A stretch of 64,000 bases of DNA from Mesorhizobium sp. ES1-4 (GTDB lineage: Bacteria > Pseudomonadota > Alphaproteobacteria > Rhizobiales > Rhizobiaceae): the NCBI RefSeq assembly GCF_020164745.1, contig NZ_JAIUGV010000016.1:60111-124110 (forward strand), read 5' to 3'. The position numbers and the translations under genes are program-made. Numbering within the stretch: the stretch's first letter is position 1; each line of letters opens with the position of its first letter. Positions 55,960 to 63,716 of the stretch are shown piece after piece. The notes under the pieces were generated by a model. The model had not been told where the DNA came from. It saw only the letters and a program-made list of their open reading frames with translations, and made no database searches.

Positions 55960-57282
55960 ATGGCTCAGACTTCGACTGCCGAAACAAACAGTGGGCTGAT
56001 CGGCTCGGACCACGGCCAGGTCAGCGCGGGCGATATCGCGGTCGGTGTGATCGTGGGCAGGACGTCGGAATTCTTCGACTTCTTCGTCTATGCGATCGCG
56101 TCCGTCATCGTGTTCCCCAAGCTGGTGTTTCCGACGCACGATCCGCTCCTCGGAACGCTCTATTCCTTCGCCATCTTCGCGTTGGCCTTCATCGCTCGTC
56201 CGTTCGGCTCCGTCCTGTTCATGGCCGTCGATCGCGCCTATGGCCGTGGCGCGAAACTGACGATCGCGCTGTTCCTCCTCGGCACCTCGACCGTCGCCAT
56301 CGCGTTCCTTCCCGCCTACGGCGATATCGGCGCGGTCGCGGTGTGGCTTTTGGCGCTGGCCCGTATCGGGCAGGGCGTGGCGCTCGGCGGAACCTGGGAC
56401 GGCCTGCCCTCGCTGCTGGCGCTGAACGCCCCACGGAATCGGCGCGGCTTCTATGCCATGATCCCGCAACTGGGCGCGCCGATCGGCCTCATCGTGGCCA
56501 GCGCCCTCTTCGCCTTCTTCGTCGCCAATCTGTCGGCCGACGACTTTCTCTCCTGGGGTTGGCGCTACCCCTTCTTCGTGGCGTTCGCCATCAATGTCGT
56601 GGCCCTGTTCGCCAGGCTGCGCATCGTGGTGACGCCCGAATTCTCGAAACTCTACGAGAGCGGCGACCTCCAGCCGACGCGCATAAGGGACACGATCAGG
56701 GCCGAAGGCCGCAACGTCGTCGTTGGCGCCTTCGCGCCGCTGGCGAGTTTCGCGCTGTTCCACATGGTGACGGTGTTTCCGCTCTCCTGGGTGTTCCTGT
56801 TCACCAATGAGGGCCCGGCGCGCTTCCTGGCGATCGAGGCGGTGAGCGCGCTCTTCGGCATCGTGGCCATCGTCGCTTCGGGCCCGCTCGCCGATCGCGT
56901 CGGACGCCGTGCGCTGCTCGGCGGTTCGGCGATCGCCATCGCCACGTTCAGCGGCTTTGCCCCGCAGCTTCTGGATGGCGGCACCGTTGGCGAGGCCCTG
57001 TTCATGGTGCTGGGCTTCATCCTGCTGGGGCTGAGCTTCGGGCAATCGTCGGGTGTCGTCGCGTCGAGCTTTTCCCGGCAGTACCGTTATACCGGCTCCG
57101 CGATAACCTCGGATCTGGCGTGGATGTTCGGCGCCGGTTTCGCGCCGCTCGCAGCCCTGCTGCTGGCCGGCAATTTCGGCCTCCTCGCCGCCGGCGCCTA
57201 CCTGCTCTCGGGCGCGGTATGCACTTTGCTTGCCTTGTGGTTCGATGGACGGCGTTCGGTCGCGGACCGTCCGGTCGACTAA
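55960..57282 (+). CDS. MFS transporter (metabolite:proton symporter type)
   Basis: Membrane transporter of 440 residues with 12 predicted helices. It shows MFS signatures of the MHS branch: an RTSEFFDFFVYAIASVIVF opening, RPFGSVLFMAVDRAYGR between helices 2 and 3, and ARIGQGVALGGTWDG in helix 5. Typical cargoes of this branch are dicarboxylates, proline or osmolytes; the substrate is unknown. Start ATG 55960. It is divergent from cyoA, so respiratory control of the transporter or a substrate link to the oxidase is possible. Confidence 0.9.
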   Translation: MAQTSTAETNSGLIGSDHGQVSAGDIAVGVIVGRTSEFFDFFVYAIASVIVFPKLVFPTHDPLLGTLYSFAIFALAFIARPFGSVLFMAVDRAYGRGAKLTIALFLLGTSTVAIAFLPAYGDIGAVAVWLLALARIGQGVALGGTWDGLPSLLALNAPRNRRGFYAMIPQLGAPIGLIVASALFAFFVANLSADDFLSWGWRYPFFVAFAINVVALFARLRIVVTPEFSKLYESGDLQPTRIRDTIRAEGRNVVVGAFAPLASFALFHMVTVFPLSWVFLFTNEGPARFLAIEAVSALFGIVAIVASGPLADRVGRRALLGGSAIAIATFSGFAPQLLDGGTVGEALFMVLGFILLGLSFGQSSGVVASSFSRQYRYTGSAITSDLAWMFGAGFAPLAALLLAGNFGLLAAGAYLLSGAVCTLLALWFDGRRSVADRPVD

Positions 57283-57480
57283 CACCCATTGCGGAACGTA
57301 CAGGGCGAAGCTCGCCGTCGCTCCCGCGCCACCGAAGCGGGTCGGCAGCCAATCGGCGGGGTGCTTCCGGACCGCTGGCCAGTCTATTTACTCCAGCCCC
57401 GTCCACAGAAGCGGCCCCAAATGCCATGGCCTCGGAAAGGTGGGCGTCCCATGCGGGAACTCGCTCCTGCGAAAGGCACA

Positions 57481-57505
57481 GGAACCGACGCCGGCGGCCG
57501 GCGTT
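57481..57505 (+). promoter_or_regulatory. EcfG/RpoE2-like promoter of the HD-domain gene
   Basis: GGAAC, 16 bases, CGTT, the exact consensus of the alphaproteobacterial general stress sigma factor. It lies 93 bases before the ATG at 57598. The rest of the 315-base gap after the MFS gene (57283-57597) shows no supported gene. Confidence 0.65.
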
Positions 57506-57597
57506 TTGCTGCATTGGAGCCGCACGCGAGACCCTGGAGCGGTGACAGTGCCCGAAGGCTACAGCGCGCAGCGATGGAAGGGGCGGAGACGGATACG

Positions 57598-58014
57598 ATG
57601 GGTATTTTCTATCGTGCGGCCAAGATCGCGGAACAGGCACATGCTTCGCAGCACGACAAAACAGGAAGACCCTATATCGATCATTGCCGCCGAGTGGTCG
57701 ACGCTGTCGAAACCATGGACCAGAAAGTCGTCGCCTATCTGCACGACGTCCTGGAAAAGGGCGAAGGCTGGAGCCGAACCAGACTCGAGGAGGCAGGCTT
57801 TGGACCGACGATCGCCGCCGCGGTCGAGGCCATGACGCGCAGGGAGGGCGAAGACTATTACGCATTCGTACGGCGGGCGGCATCGAACCCGTTGGCGCTG
57901 CCGGTAAAACGGGCGGATCTGGCCGACAACATCTGGCAATCACGGCAGATCGGAGCATCCACGGCCAAATACGAAGAAGCGTTGCGCATTCTTGATGTCG
58001 AGTTCACCAAGTGA
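57598..58014 (+). CDS. HD-domain phosphohydrolase, (p)ppGpp hydrolase-like
   Basis: Protein of 138 residues related to the hydrolase part of RelA/SpoT (MESH1-like). HD-family residues are seen in AHASQHDKTGRPYIDHCRRV, in AYLHDVLEKGEGW (the His-Asp pair) and in the later LPVKRADLADNIWQS with the Asp and Asn positions. It starts at ATG 57598 with GGAG about nine bases upstream; an ATG at 57574 is possible. The EcfG-like promoter suggests stress-dependent trimming of alarmone or another nucleotide. Substrate unproven. Confidence 0.8.
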   Translation: MGIFYRAAKIAEQAHASQHDKTGRPYIDHCRRVVDAVETMDQKVVAYLHDVLEKGEGWSRTRLEEAGFGPTIAAAVEAMTRREGEDYYAFVRRAASNPLALPVKRADLADNIWQSRQIGASTAKYEEALRILDVEFTK

Positions 58015-58189
58015 CGAGAGCGCCCGGAATGCTGACGGTAATCCGGTGATCGATCCGTGTCCGGCATGCGGATTCATCACCTAGCAGCAAGGGTAAGGCG
58101 GAACGTGAAGACGGGCGCACTTTCCGAGCGTCCGCCACGCTGACGAGATGCGTTCGGTTGGAACCGCTTCGATGCTGTCACGGTCGGGA

Positions 58190-58426
58190 TCACGCGCTCC
58201 AACCGGTGGTCAGGATGAGCGAGGCCTCGAACACCTGGGCGCCCGTCTCGCTGCGCACCTTGACGGTGATCTTGACCAGATCGCGATCCGGCATTTCATC
58301 GCGAGCGACATCGTGCAAAATGCGAATGGCTTCCGCCCTCGCCTGTTCTCGCGATTGGAACGGCTGGCCATCGTCGTCCGGTACGAGGCCATCACTGTTG
58401 TAAAGGTCGAAATAGTACCGTTTCAT
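58190..58426 (-). CDS. DUF6894-like small protein
   Basis: 78-residue protein starting MKRYYFDLYNSDGLVPDDDG, the opening typical of a widespread rhizobial small family (DUF6894), followed by an Ala/Arg-rich helix and a short beta-strand pattern ending LILTTGWSA. Function unknown. Start ATG 58426. It stands alone between the HD gene and the Crp-type gene. Confidence 0.8.
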   Translation of the reverse strand: MKRYYFDLYNSDGLVPDDDGQPFQSREQARAEAIRILHDVARDEMPDRDLVKITVKVRSETGAQVFEASLILTTGWSA

Positions 58427-58631
58427 TTTCGGGCAGCCTCGGAAACCTCTAGCGTGCTAAATACCTGGCGGCGCGGGTGGTTCCCTGCCCGCTCCCGCGT
58501 TCGCGCCAAACACGCACAGGCTGCCGATTGATTGTGCCCGCCATCTGCAGAAGTCCGGGGGTCCGGTTGCCACCTTTGCGTCCGAGACAAATGGCGATCG
58601 GCGCTTCAACCCCGATCGCTTCGAGGCCATC

Positions 58632-59351
58632 ATGTTAGAGTCCCTCTACCTGCAACTCGGCCAGCACGATACTCTGTCGGACGAGGAAAAGGCCTTGCTG
58701 GCCGAAACGGTTTCTTTCGGACGGGAGTTCGAAAGGGGGCAGGATCTGGTCAAAATGGGGTCCCGGCCAACCTATAGCACCATGCTGCTGGATGGCCTGG
58801 CGGCACGCTATAAAGTACTCGAGGACGGCGGCCGGCAGTTCACGTCCTTGCAGGTGGCCGGCGACTTTGTCGATCTCCACGCCTTTTTGCTCAAGAGCAT
58901 GGATCACGGCATCGTCGCGCTCTCCCCTTGCCGGGTGATGTTCGCGGATCATAGCAAGCTGAAAGCCATTACCGAACAGGCTCCTCACCTGACCCGGTTG
59001 CTTTGGCTCGACACGCTGGTCGATGGCGCCATTCATCGCGAATGGATCGTGGCGATGGGCCGCCGCTCCAAGACATCGCATCTCGCCCATCTCATATGTG
59101 AACTGTTCGTGCGCCTGCGGGTGGTGCAACGAGCCAACGGCATGAGCTTCCATCTGCCGCTGTCCCAGGCTGAAATGGCCGACGTGCTCGGGTTATCGGT
59201 TGTGCACATGAACAGGGTGATCGGGGGCTTGAAGAAGATCAAGGTGATCACCTGGACGAACCATATGGTCACCATTCTGGACTGGGACCAGCTTGCCAGG
59301 TTAGCCGAGTTCGACCCGACCTATCTGAGCCTGAACAACGAACCGAGATAA
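58632..59351 (+). CDS. Crp/Fnr-family transcriptional regulator (first copy)
   Basis: Regulator of 239 residues. The N-terminal cyclic-nucleotide-binding-like beta barrel (about 15-125) lacks the clustered cysteines of FNR, so it is not an oxygen Fe-S sensor. The C-terminal helix-turn-helix is at about 180-225 (LSQAEMADVLGLSVVHMNRV). Ligand unknown. Start ATG 58632; the target is not indicated by neighbours. Confidence 0.88.
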   Translation: MLESLYLQLGQHDTLSDEEKALLAETVSFGREFERGQDLVKMGSRPTYSTMLLDGLAARYKVLEDGGRQFTSLQVAGDFVDLHAFLLKSMDHGIVALSPCRVMFADHSKLKAITEQAPHLTRLLWLDTLVDGAIHREWIVAMGRRSKTSHLAHLICELFVRLRVVQRANGMSFHLPLSQAEMADVLGLSVVHMNRVIGGLKKIKVITWTNHMVTILDWDQLARLAEFDPTYLSLNNEPR

Positions 59352-59508
59352 ACAGCTGCATGCCCCAACAGCAGCCTTCTTGGTGATCAAGCCTTTCAGA
59401 TCTGCATCCGGTCACCCTTGAGCGGCCGGCCCAGCATGGCCAAGGCGGCTCGCGTCGGCACGGCTGTTCATCCGTCCCACTCGCCTGCAATATCACCCCG
59501 GCAGATAT

Positions 59509-59700
59509 TCAAAGGCGCTTGATCTCACCCAGCTTCAAGCGAAGCCTCTGGCCCTCGGCATAGGCAAGAGCGAAGGATTCAAGCTCGAACTGGCAGGTGA
59601 TTTCCTGCCCGTCGCCGATCACACGGACGAACCATTCGCCGCACCCTTCGACGACCTCGATCTGGGCTCCGGCTTTGCTTTCGTGCTGGCTATCGTGCAC
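59509..59700 (-). CDS. Small hypothetical protein of 63 residues
   Basis: Unrecognised small protein. It reads HDSQHESKAGAQIEVVEGCG then a beta-rich stretch (EWFVRVIGDGQEITCQFELE) and a helix ending LKLGEIKRL. The GTG start at 59700 is chosen because GGAGG lies five bases upstream; an upstream GTG at 59754 in the same frame has no site. Coding is plausible from the ribosome site. Confidence 0.6.
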   Translation of the reverse strand: MHDSQHESKAGAQIEVVEGCGEWFVRVIGDGQEITCQFELESFALAYAEGQRLRLKLGEIKRL

Positions 59701-59843
59701 GGCTACCTCCAAGCATCGGCCAAACACGCATCGGCCAAGGCGGACTTTTCCCACCAGAACGAGGTTCCGTCATTTAAATTTGATGACTTCACTGCACGAA
59801 ATCTGGGAGGGCGCAGCGCTCTCCACGCCCCACCGCGATATGG

Positions 59844-61196
59844 CTACCGGGCCGCGCCAGTCACGCGCCAGACCGTGTTCCCGACATCGTCCGCAATCAG
59901 CAAAGCACCCGACTTGTCGACGGCCAGGCCCACGGGCCGCCCATGCGCCTTGTCGTCATTATCAAGGAAGCCGGTGACGACGTCCTGGGGCTTGCCGTCG
60001 GGACGACCCGCATTGAACGGTATGAAAACGACCTTGTAGCCGTTGAAGCGCTTGCGGTTCCAGCTGCCATGTTCGCCGACAAACGCGCCATTGCGATAGG
60101 ATTCGGGCAGATTGGTACCGGTGTAAAATGCCAGGCCCAGGGGCGCTACATGCGAGCTTAGCGCATAGTCCGGGGGGATCGCCTTGGCGACCAGGTCCGG
60201 CCGCTGCGGCATCACCCGCGGATCGACATGCTGGCCATAGTAGCTGTATGGCCAGCCGTAAAACGCCCCGTCCTTGACCGACGTCATGTAGTCGGGAACC
60301 AGATTGGGACCGAGCTCATCGCGCTCGTTGACAACAGCCCAAAGCGCTCCGCTCTGCGGCTCCCAACTCAAGCCGTTTGGATTGCGCAGCCCGCTCGCGA
60401 AAATGCGCGAACGGCCTGTCGCCCTGTCGACCTCCCAGATAGCGGCGCGGTCCTTTTCCGCCTGGATGCCGTTCTCGGTGATGTTGCTGTTGGAACCGAC
60501 CCCGACATAAAGCAGCGATCCGTCCGGGCTGGCGACAAGGGACTTGGTCCAGTGGTGATCTATCGGGCCGCCGGGGAGCGGCGTCAGCACGGTGCCTGGC
60601 GCGGTGATCTTGGTATCGCCGGACGCGTAGGGGTAACGCACGATGGCATCCGTGTTGGCGACATAGAGGTCGTTGCCGACCAGAGCCACGCCGAAGGGGG
60701 AATTGAGATGGTCTAGGAAGACGTCCTGGACATCAGGCACACCATCGCCGTTCGTGTCGCGCAGCAAGGTGATGCGGTTGCTTCCCTTAATGCCTCCTCC
60801 GCCGGAGGTCGCCATGGACTCGATCCAGCCCATTATCAGGTCCTTCGGACGCTTGATCGCGGCGCCGGGCGGCGCCACGGACTCGACCACGAGAACGTCG
60901 CCATTCGGCAGGGTGTAGAGCGAGCGCGGATGCTTCAATCCCTTGGCGAAGGCCTGGATCTGCAAACCCTTCGCGACCGTTGGTTTCTCACCCTGTTTCC
61001 AGCCGATGATCGAAGCGATATGCATGGGCGGAACCAGATATTGCGTCGGTTCAGGCAGTGTCGGGTTCGGCCCGACCTGATCACTCGGGTCTGGGTCGTT
61101 GCCGCTGCAGGCAGGCAATGCCAGAAGCGATCCGCACAACAGGCCCAGCCCCACGGCACGCCGGATGTGCATTCTTGAAGCCGGGCTGGCGCTCAT
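59844..61196 (-). CDS. PQQ-type sugar dehydrogenase (sorbosone dehydrogenase-like) lipoprotein
   Basis: Periplasmic lipoprotein of 450 residues. The signal peptide ends in a lipobox (LPAC; Cys about 29). The mature part is a beta-propeller of the GDH-B/sorbosone dehydrogenase family: LRDTNGDGVPDVQDVFLDHL, NSPFGVALVGNDLYVANTD, GSLLYVGVGSNSNITENG, LRNPNGLSWEPQSGALWAVV and the HG-box-like GEHGSWNR. It may oxidise a sugar using PQQ, or be a related scaffold; PQQ genes are not in the window. Start ATG 61196 overlaps the upstream gene by four bases. Confidence 0.85.
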   Translation of the reverse strand: MSASPASRMHIRRAVGLGLLCGSLLALPACSGNDPDPSDQVGPNPTLPEPTQYLVPPMHIASIIGWKQGEKPTVAKGLQIQAFAKGLKHPRSLYTLPNGDVLVVESVAPPGAAIKRPKDLIMGWIESMATSGGGGIKGSNRITLLRDTNGDGVPDVQDVFLDHLNSPFGVALVGNDLYVANTDAIVRYPYASGDTKITAPGTVLTPLPGGPIDHHWTKSLVASPDGSLLYVGVGSNSNITENGIQAEKDRAAIWEVDRATGRSRIFASGLRNPNGLSWEPQSGALWAVVNERDELGPNLVPDYMTSVKDGAFYGWPYSYYGQHVDPRVMPQRPDLVAKAIPPDYALSSHVAPLGLAFYTGTNLPESYRNGAFVGEHGSWNRKRFNGYKVVFIPFNAGRPDGKPQDVVTGFLDNDDKAHGRPVGLAVDKSGALLIADDVGNTVWRVTGAAR

Positions 61197-61627
61197 TCGA
61201 CCACCTCCACGGGAGTGCGACCGGTGCTCCATTCCAGCAGCCACACGACAAGCAAGACGATCACCGCCGCGACCGAGAGGATGAGCCCTGTCGGCACGAC
61301 CGACGTCCAGGCGTCGCGGCTGTGCACCAGCGCATTGAAGAGCGACAGAACAAGCACCGCGAGATAGCCGAACAGGTACAGCCCGCGAACAGCCAGAATT
61401 CGACGGGTGAAGAGATCGACAAGTGCCGCGAGCACCGCAAGCACACCCATCACGAGGCCAGCCAACAGCAGCCATGCCGAAAAATTGGCCCACATCATCT
61501 CAGCGCTACGCCAATAGGTCAGGTCGGTCAGAAGCGTGCCGATGAAACATACGTTGGCGACCGCCATTGGCGTCCGATAGAGCGGACGCCTGGTGGTCAC
61601 CGGTCGCGAATTGGCCATGACATTCAC
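61193..61627 (-). CDS. DUF2231-type four-helix membrane protein
   Basis: Integral membrane protein of 144 residues with four hydrophobic spans (VANVCFIGTLLTDLTYW, AWLLLAGLVMGVLAVLAALV, GYLAVLVLSLFNALV, LILSVAAVIVLLVVWLL). It resembles DUF2231, sometimes a cytochrome b561-like electron partner. Start GTG 61627 with GGAG seven bases before it; ATG 61618 is less well spaced. It is translationally coupled to the downstream dehydrogenase (ATGA overlap), so it may be its membrane electron acceptor, though no haem ligand is certain. Confidence 0.8.
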   Translation of the reverse strand: MNVMANSRPVTTRRPLYRTPMAVANVCFIGTLLTDLTYWRSAEMMWANFSAWLLLAGLVMGVLAVLAALVDLFTRRILAVRGLYLFGYLAVLVLSLFNALVHSRDAWTSVVPTGLILSVAAVIVLLVVWLLEWSTGRTPVEVVE

Positions 61628-61657
61628 CGCCGTTCTCCAGATGGCACCTCGACTTCA

Positions 61658-61682
61658 AACAAACCTGGAGTTGAGTGGTTCC
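61658..61682 (-). promoter_or_regulatory. EcfG/RpoE2-like promoter of the DUF2231-dehydrogenase pair
   Basis: On the minus strand GGAAC, 17 bases, GTT, placed 31 bases before the GTG at 61627. Same motif and spacing as the sites before DUF1236, KTSC and HD. Confidence 0.6.
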
Positions 61683-61923
61683 CGCAGGCTGTTGCGTTCA
61701 AGGATTTGTGAGTGCCTGGCCGGGCTGGTCGGGACGTCAAGCTCCGGACGTTTTTTTCCAATTCTTCGACTTTTATCGCCGGTCGTCGCCGGACGACCAG
61801 ATCGGCCAGGCGGCGCCCCATGCCGCAATGGCCGACGCGGGCCTACAGGCAATGTGCCCTCACTTGGCATATCGCGTGGGTCATTCCCGCGATCCTGGCC
61901 ACCCAACCCGTCAGCGGCCGCGA

Positions 61924-62670
61924 TCAGTCGAGAGAGCGGTCCTGCCTCGAAGGGTTCTTGGAACCGAGATCCCCGATCAGCCGGCGGTATTGCAGTTCTG
62001 GGGCACCGTAAGATTCCCGTGCCAGAGACATGAGGCCTTGCCGATTCCGGATCGTGATTTCGCCGCGGCGAGCACGGATGTAGCCGTGGCTCTCGATTGT
62101 CTGAAGCCCGACGGTAACTCCGGGACGCCTCACGCCCAGCATGACCGAAAGGAATTGGTGGGTTATCATCAGCCTGTCTCCGACGGTCCGGTCACTGCAC
62201 ATCAGAAGCCATCTCGCCAGCCGAACCTCCAGGCTGTGCCGCGCGTTGATCGATGCCGTGTAGCTCGTCTGGATGTGGAGATACTGGACGTAGCGCAACA
62301 GGAACGGTCGCAAGGTAGGGCTGTCTTCCAACGCTGCGACGAATGGCGCGGCGCCGATCCGTATCGCTTCGCTCGTCGACTGGATGTAACAATTGAAGCT
62401 TGCCAGATCGTCACCCATGATCAGAGCCGAACCGGTCATGCCTTCGAAGCCGATTATTCCCACCTCTGCTTCCGCGGCCGAAGCCCTGGCCACGACCGAT
62501 GCGATGCCACTCTCCAAGAAATAGACGGCTTCGATCGCTTGGCCTTCATTCTCCAACGGCGCTCGTAACTCCAGAAAAACACCTTCGAGATGGGGCCGCA
62601 GCCGCTCGAGATCGTCCACGCTCATCCGGCGCAACAACTCGCTCTTGGCCTGTAGAATCTTGTGATCCAC
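61924..62670 (-). CDS. Crp/Fnr-family transcriptional regulator (second copy)
   Basis: Regulator of 248 residues with an N-terminal cyclic-nucleotide-binding fold (about 20-130) lacking FNR cysteines and a C-terminal DNA-binding domain (about 170-220; LSVMLGVRRPGVTVGLQTIE). The HTH sequence differs from that of the copy at 58632. Rhizobia carry many such regulators without a clear ligand. Start GTG 62670 after GGAGAG. No obvious target nearby. Confidence 0.85.
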   Translation of the reverse strand: MDHKILQAKSELLRRMSVDDLERLRPHLEGVFLELRAPLENEGQAIEAVYFLESGIASVVARASAAEAEVGIIGFEGMTGSALIMGDDLASFNCYIQSTSEAIRIGAAPFVAALEDSPTLRPFLLRYVQYLHIQTSYTASINARHSLEVRLARWLLMCSDRTVGDRLMITHQFLSVMLGVRRPGVTVGLQTIESHGYIRARRGEITIRNRQGLMSLARESYGAPELQYRRLIGDLGSKNPSRQDRSLD

Positions 62671-62841
62671 GGGACGCTCTCCACTTGGGCAAGAGCACTA
62701 GGATCTCTCGACCTGCCGCGCCCTTCGAACGAGCGGACGGTGGCAAAACATAGACTGTCCCACCCGGCCAGCACTAGGCAGGCGGCCGTGTCGGTATGAA
62801 ACCGACAGTAGCTGCTGTGGAAAAATCGCAAGTTTCGTCGG

Positions 62842-63006
62842 CTATCCATCCTTCGCCAGAAGGCGAGCTTCCCTGAGAATGGAGGCGCGGTCGAACCCTA
62901 CCAGCAAAGCTATGTCACGTATCTGCTGTTCGGTAGTGCCCGATTCCCGGGCAAGTGCACGCACCACTTCGACCGCTAGACCGGGCCGCTCAGGGTCTTT
63001 CGCCAT
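62842..63006 (-). CDS. Small helical protein of 54 residues
   Basis: Short gene reading MAKDPERPGLAVEVVRALAR then ESGTTEQQIRDIALLVGFDR and a basic helical tail. The amphipathic helices and helix-turn-like pattern (TEQQIRDIALLVGFDRASIL) resemble a small DNA-binding or regulatory peptide, but no family is recognised. Start ATG 63006; the ribosome site is unclear. Preserved length and helical pattern favour coding over chance. Confidence 0.55.
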   Translation of the reverse strand: MAKDPERPGLAVEVVRALARESGTTEQQIRDIALLVGFDRASILREARLLAKDG

Positions 63007-63289
63007 GACATCCTAGCCTCACACTGGGGCAGGAGTGCGATCGTCGCTCCCAAGCGTCAACGCCCGTATCGTGCTGCTGACGACTCCCTTTTGTACGCTT
63101 TCATACGGAACTTGGCGAATCAATTCGAACCGAGCCCTGTTCGGGGCGGTTTCACCGTCTGAAGGAGGCCTCTGCCAAAGTGGCGGCCATCATCACCCGG
63201 CGATCATGGCTGCTGTCAATGCTCAAGCGCCCGGCGTGACGCGGCGACAGAATGTTGAGATAGCCGCCAAGGGAGCGCATCGAGGATCC

Positions 63290-63364
63290 GCGCAAGGGCG
63301 CCGCCCGAGCTTCGAGGTATACGTAGCTCAACAGTTCGCCCGTCTGTCCGTCATCACCCCGCAC
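63290..63364 (-). mobile_element. Remnant of an IS1182/IS5-like transposase N-terminus
   Basis: A minus-strand frame opens RGDDGQTGELLSYVYLEAR, close to the start of IS1182-type transposases (MRGxDxxxGxLFSYVDLEAR). Similarity ends after AAPL, where the rest of the frame no longer matches; the start codon is GTG. No terminal repeats or the catalytic DDE part are present, so it is a relic. The surrounding gap 63007-63434 has no other supported feature. Confidence 0.6.
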
Positions 63365-63434
63365 GATTCATTCCCACCCTTCGTGGTTCGAGTGAATGAC
63401 GAACCTGAGACTGTCGCCGCTTTTCAACAGCCCG

Positions 63435-63626
63435 CTAAGGCTTTATCTTCTTGGTCTGGCTCGGGGTCAGGTATCCGCCCTTTAGCAGTTCCAAGGCGTC
63501 GAGAGCCTCTTCATCCAGCAAATTTGTCAAGGCCACCCCACCCACGAGTACAACCTTGTCGCTGTCTATGTCGTAGACCTCCCAAAGCCCATCCTTGACC
63601 CTTCGGATTGCGTACCGGCGCTCCAT
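63435..63626 (-). CDS. Small hypothetical protein of 63 residues
   Basis: Unrecognised small protein. The first half is beta-rich (RYAIRRVKDGLWEVYDIDSD, VVLVGGVAL), the second a helix and a basic tail ending TKKIKP. ATG 63626 has no strong ribosome site (GAGAAATTTCTT upstream). It lies beside the transposase relic in a degenerate region, so expression is uncertain. Confidence 0.45.
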   Translation of the reverse strand: MERRYAIRRVKDGLWEVYDIDSDKVVLVGGVALTNLLDEEALDALELLKGGYLTPSQTKKIKP

Positions 63627-63716
63627 AAGAAATTTCTCATATACGAGTCTCGGAAATTCCGGCCAAAATTCGATCCAGCGGCCGTGATTAGCGGTGGAAA
63701 ACTGAGGAGCCTTCGA

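Noticed and set aside
57995..58084. Plus-strand 29-codon frame ending in a CPACGF motif, overlapping the end of the HD gene
   Set aside because: It has no ribosome site and overlaps the HD gene out of frame; the single CPxC motif could be chance.
58480..58484. GGAAC motif upstream of the DUF6894 gene on the minus strand, tested as another EcfG site
   Set aside because: At the required spacing the -10 part reads ATT rather than GTT, so it was not counted.
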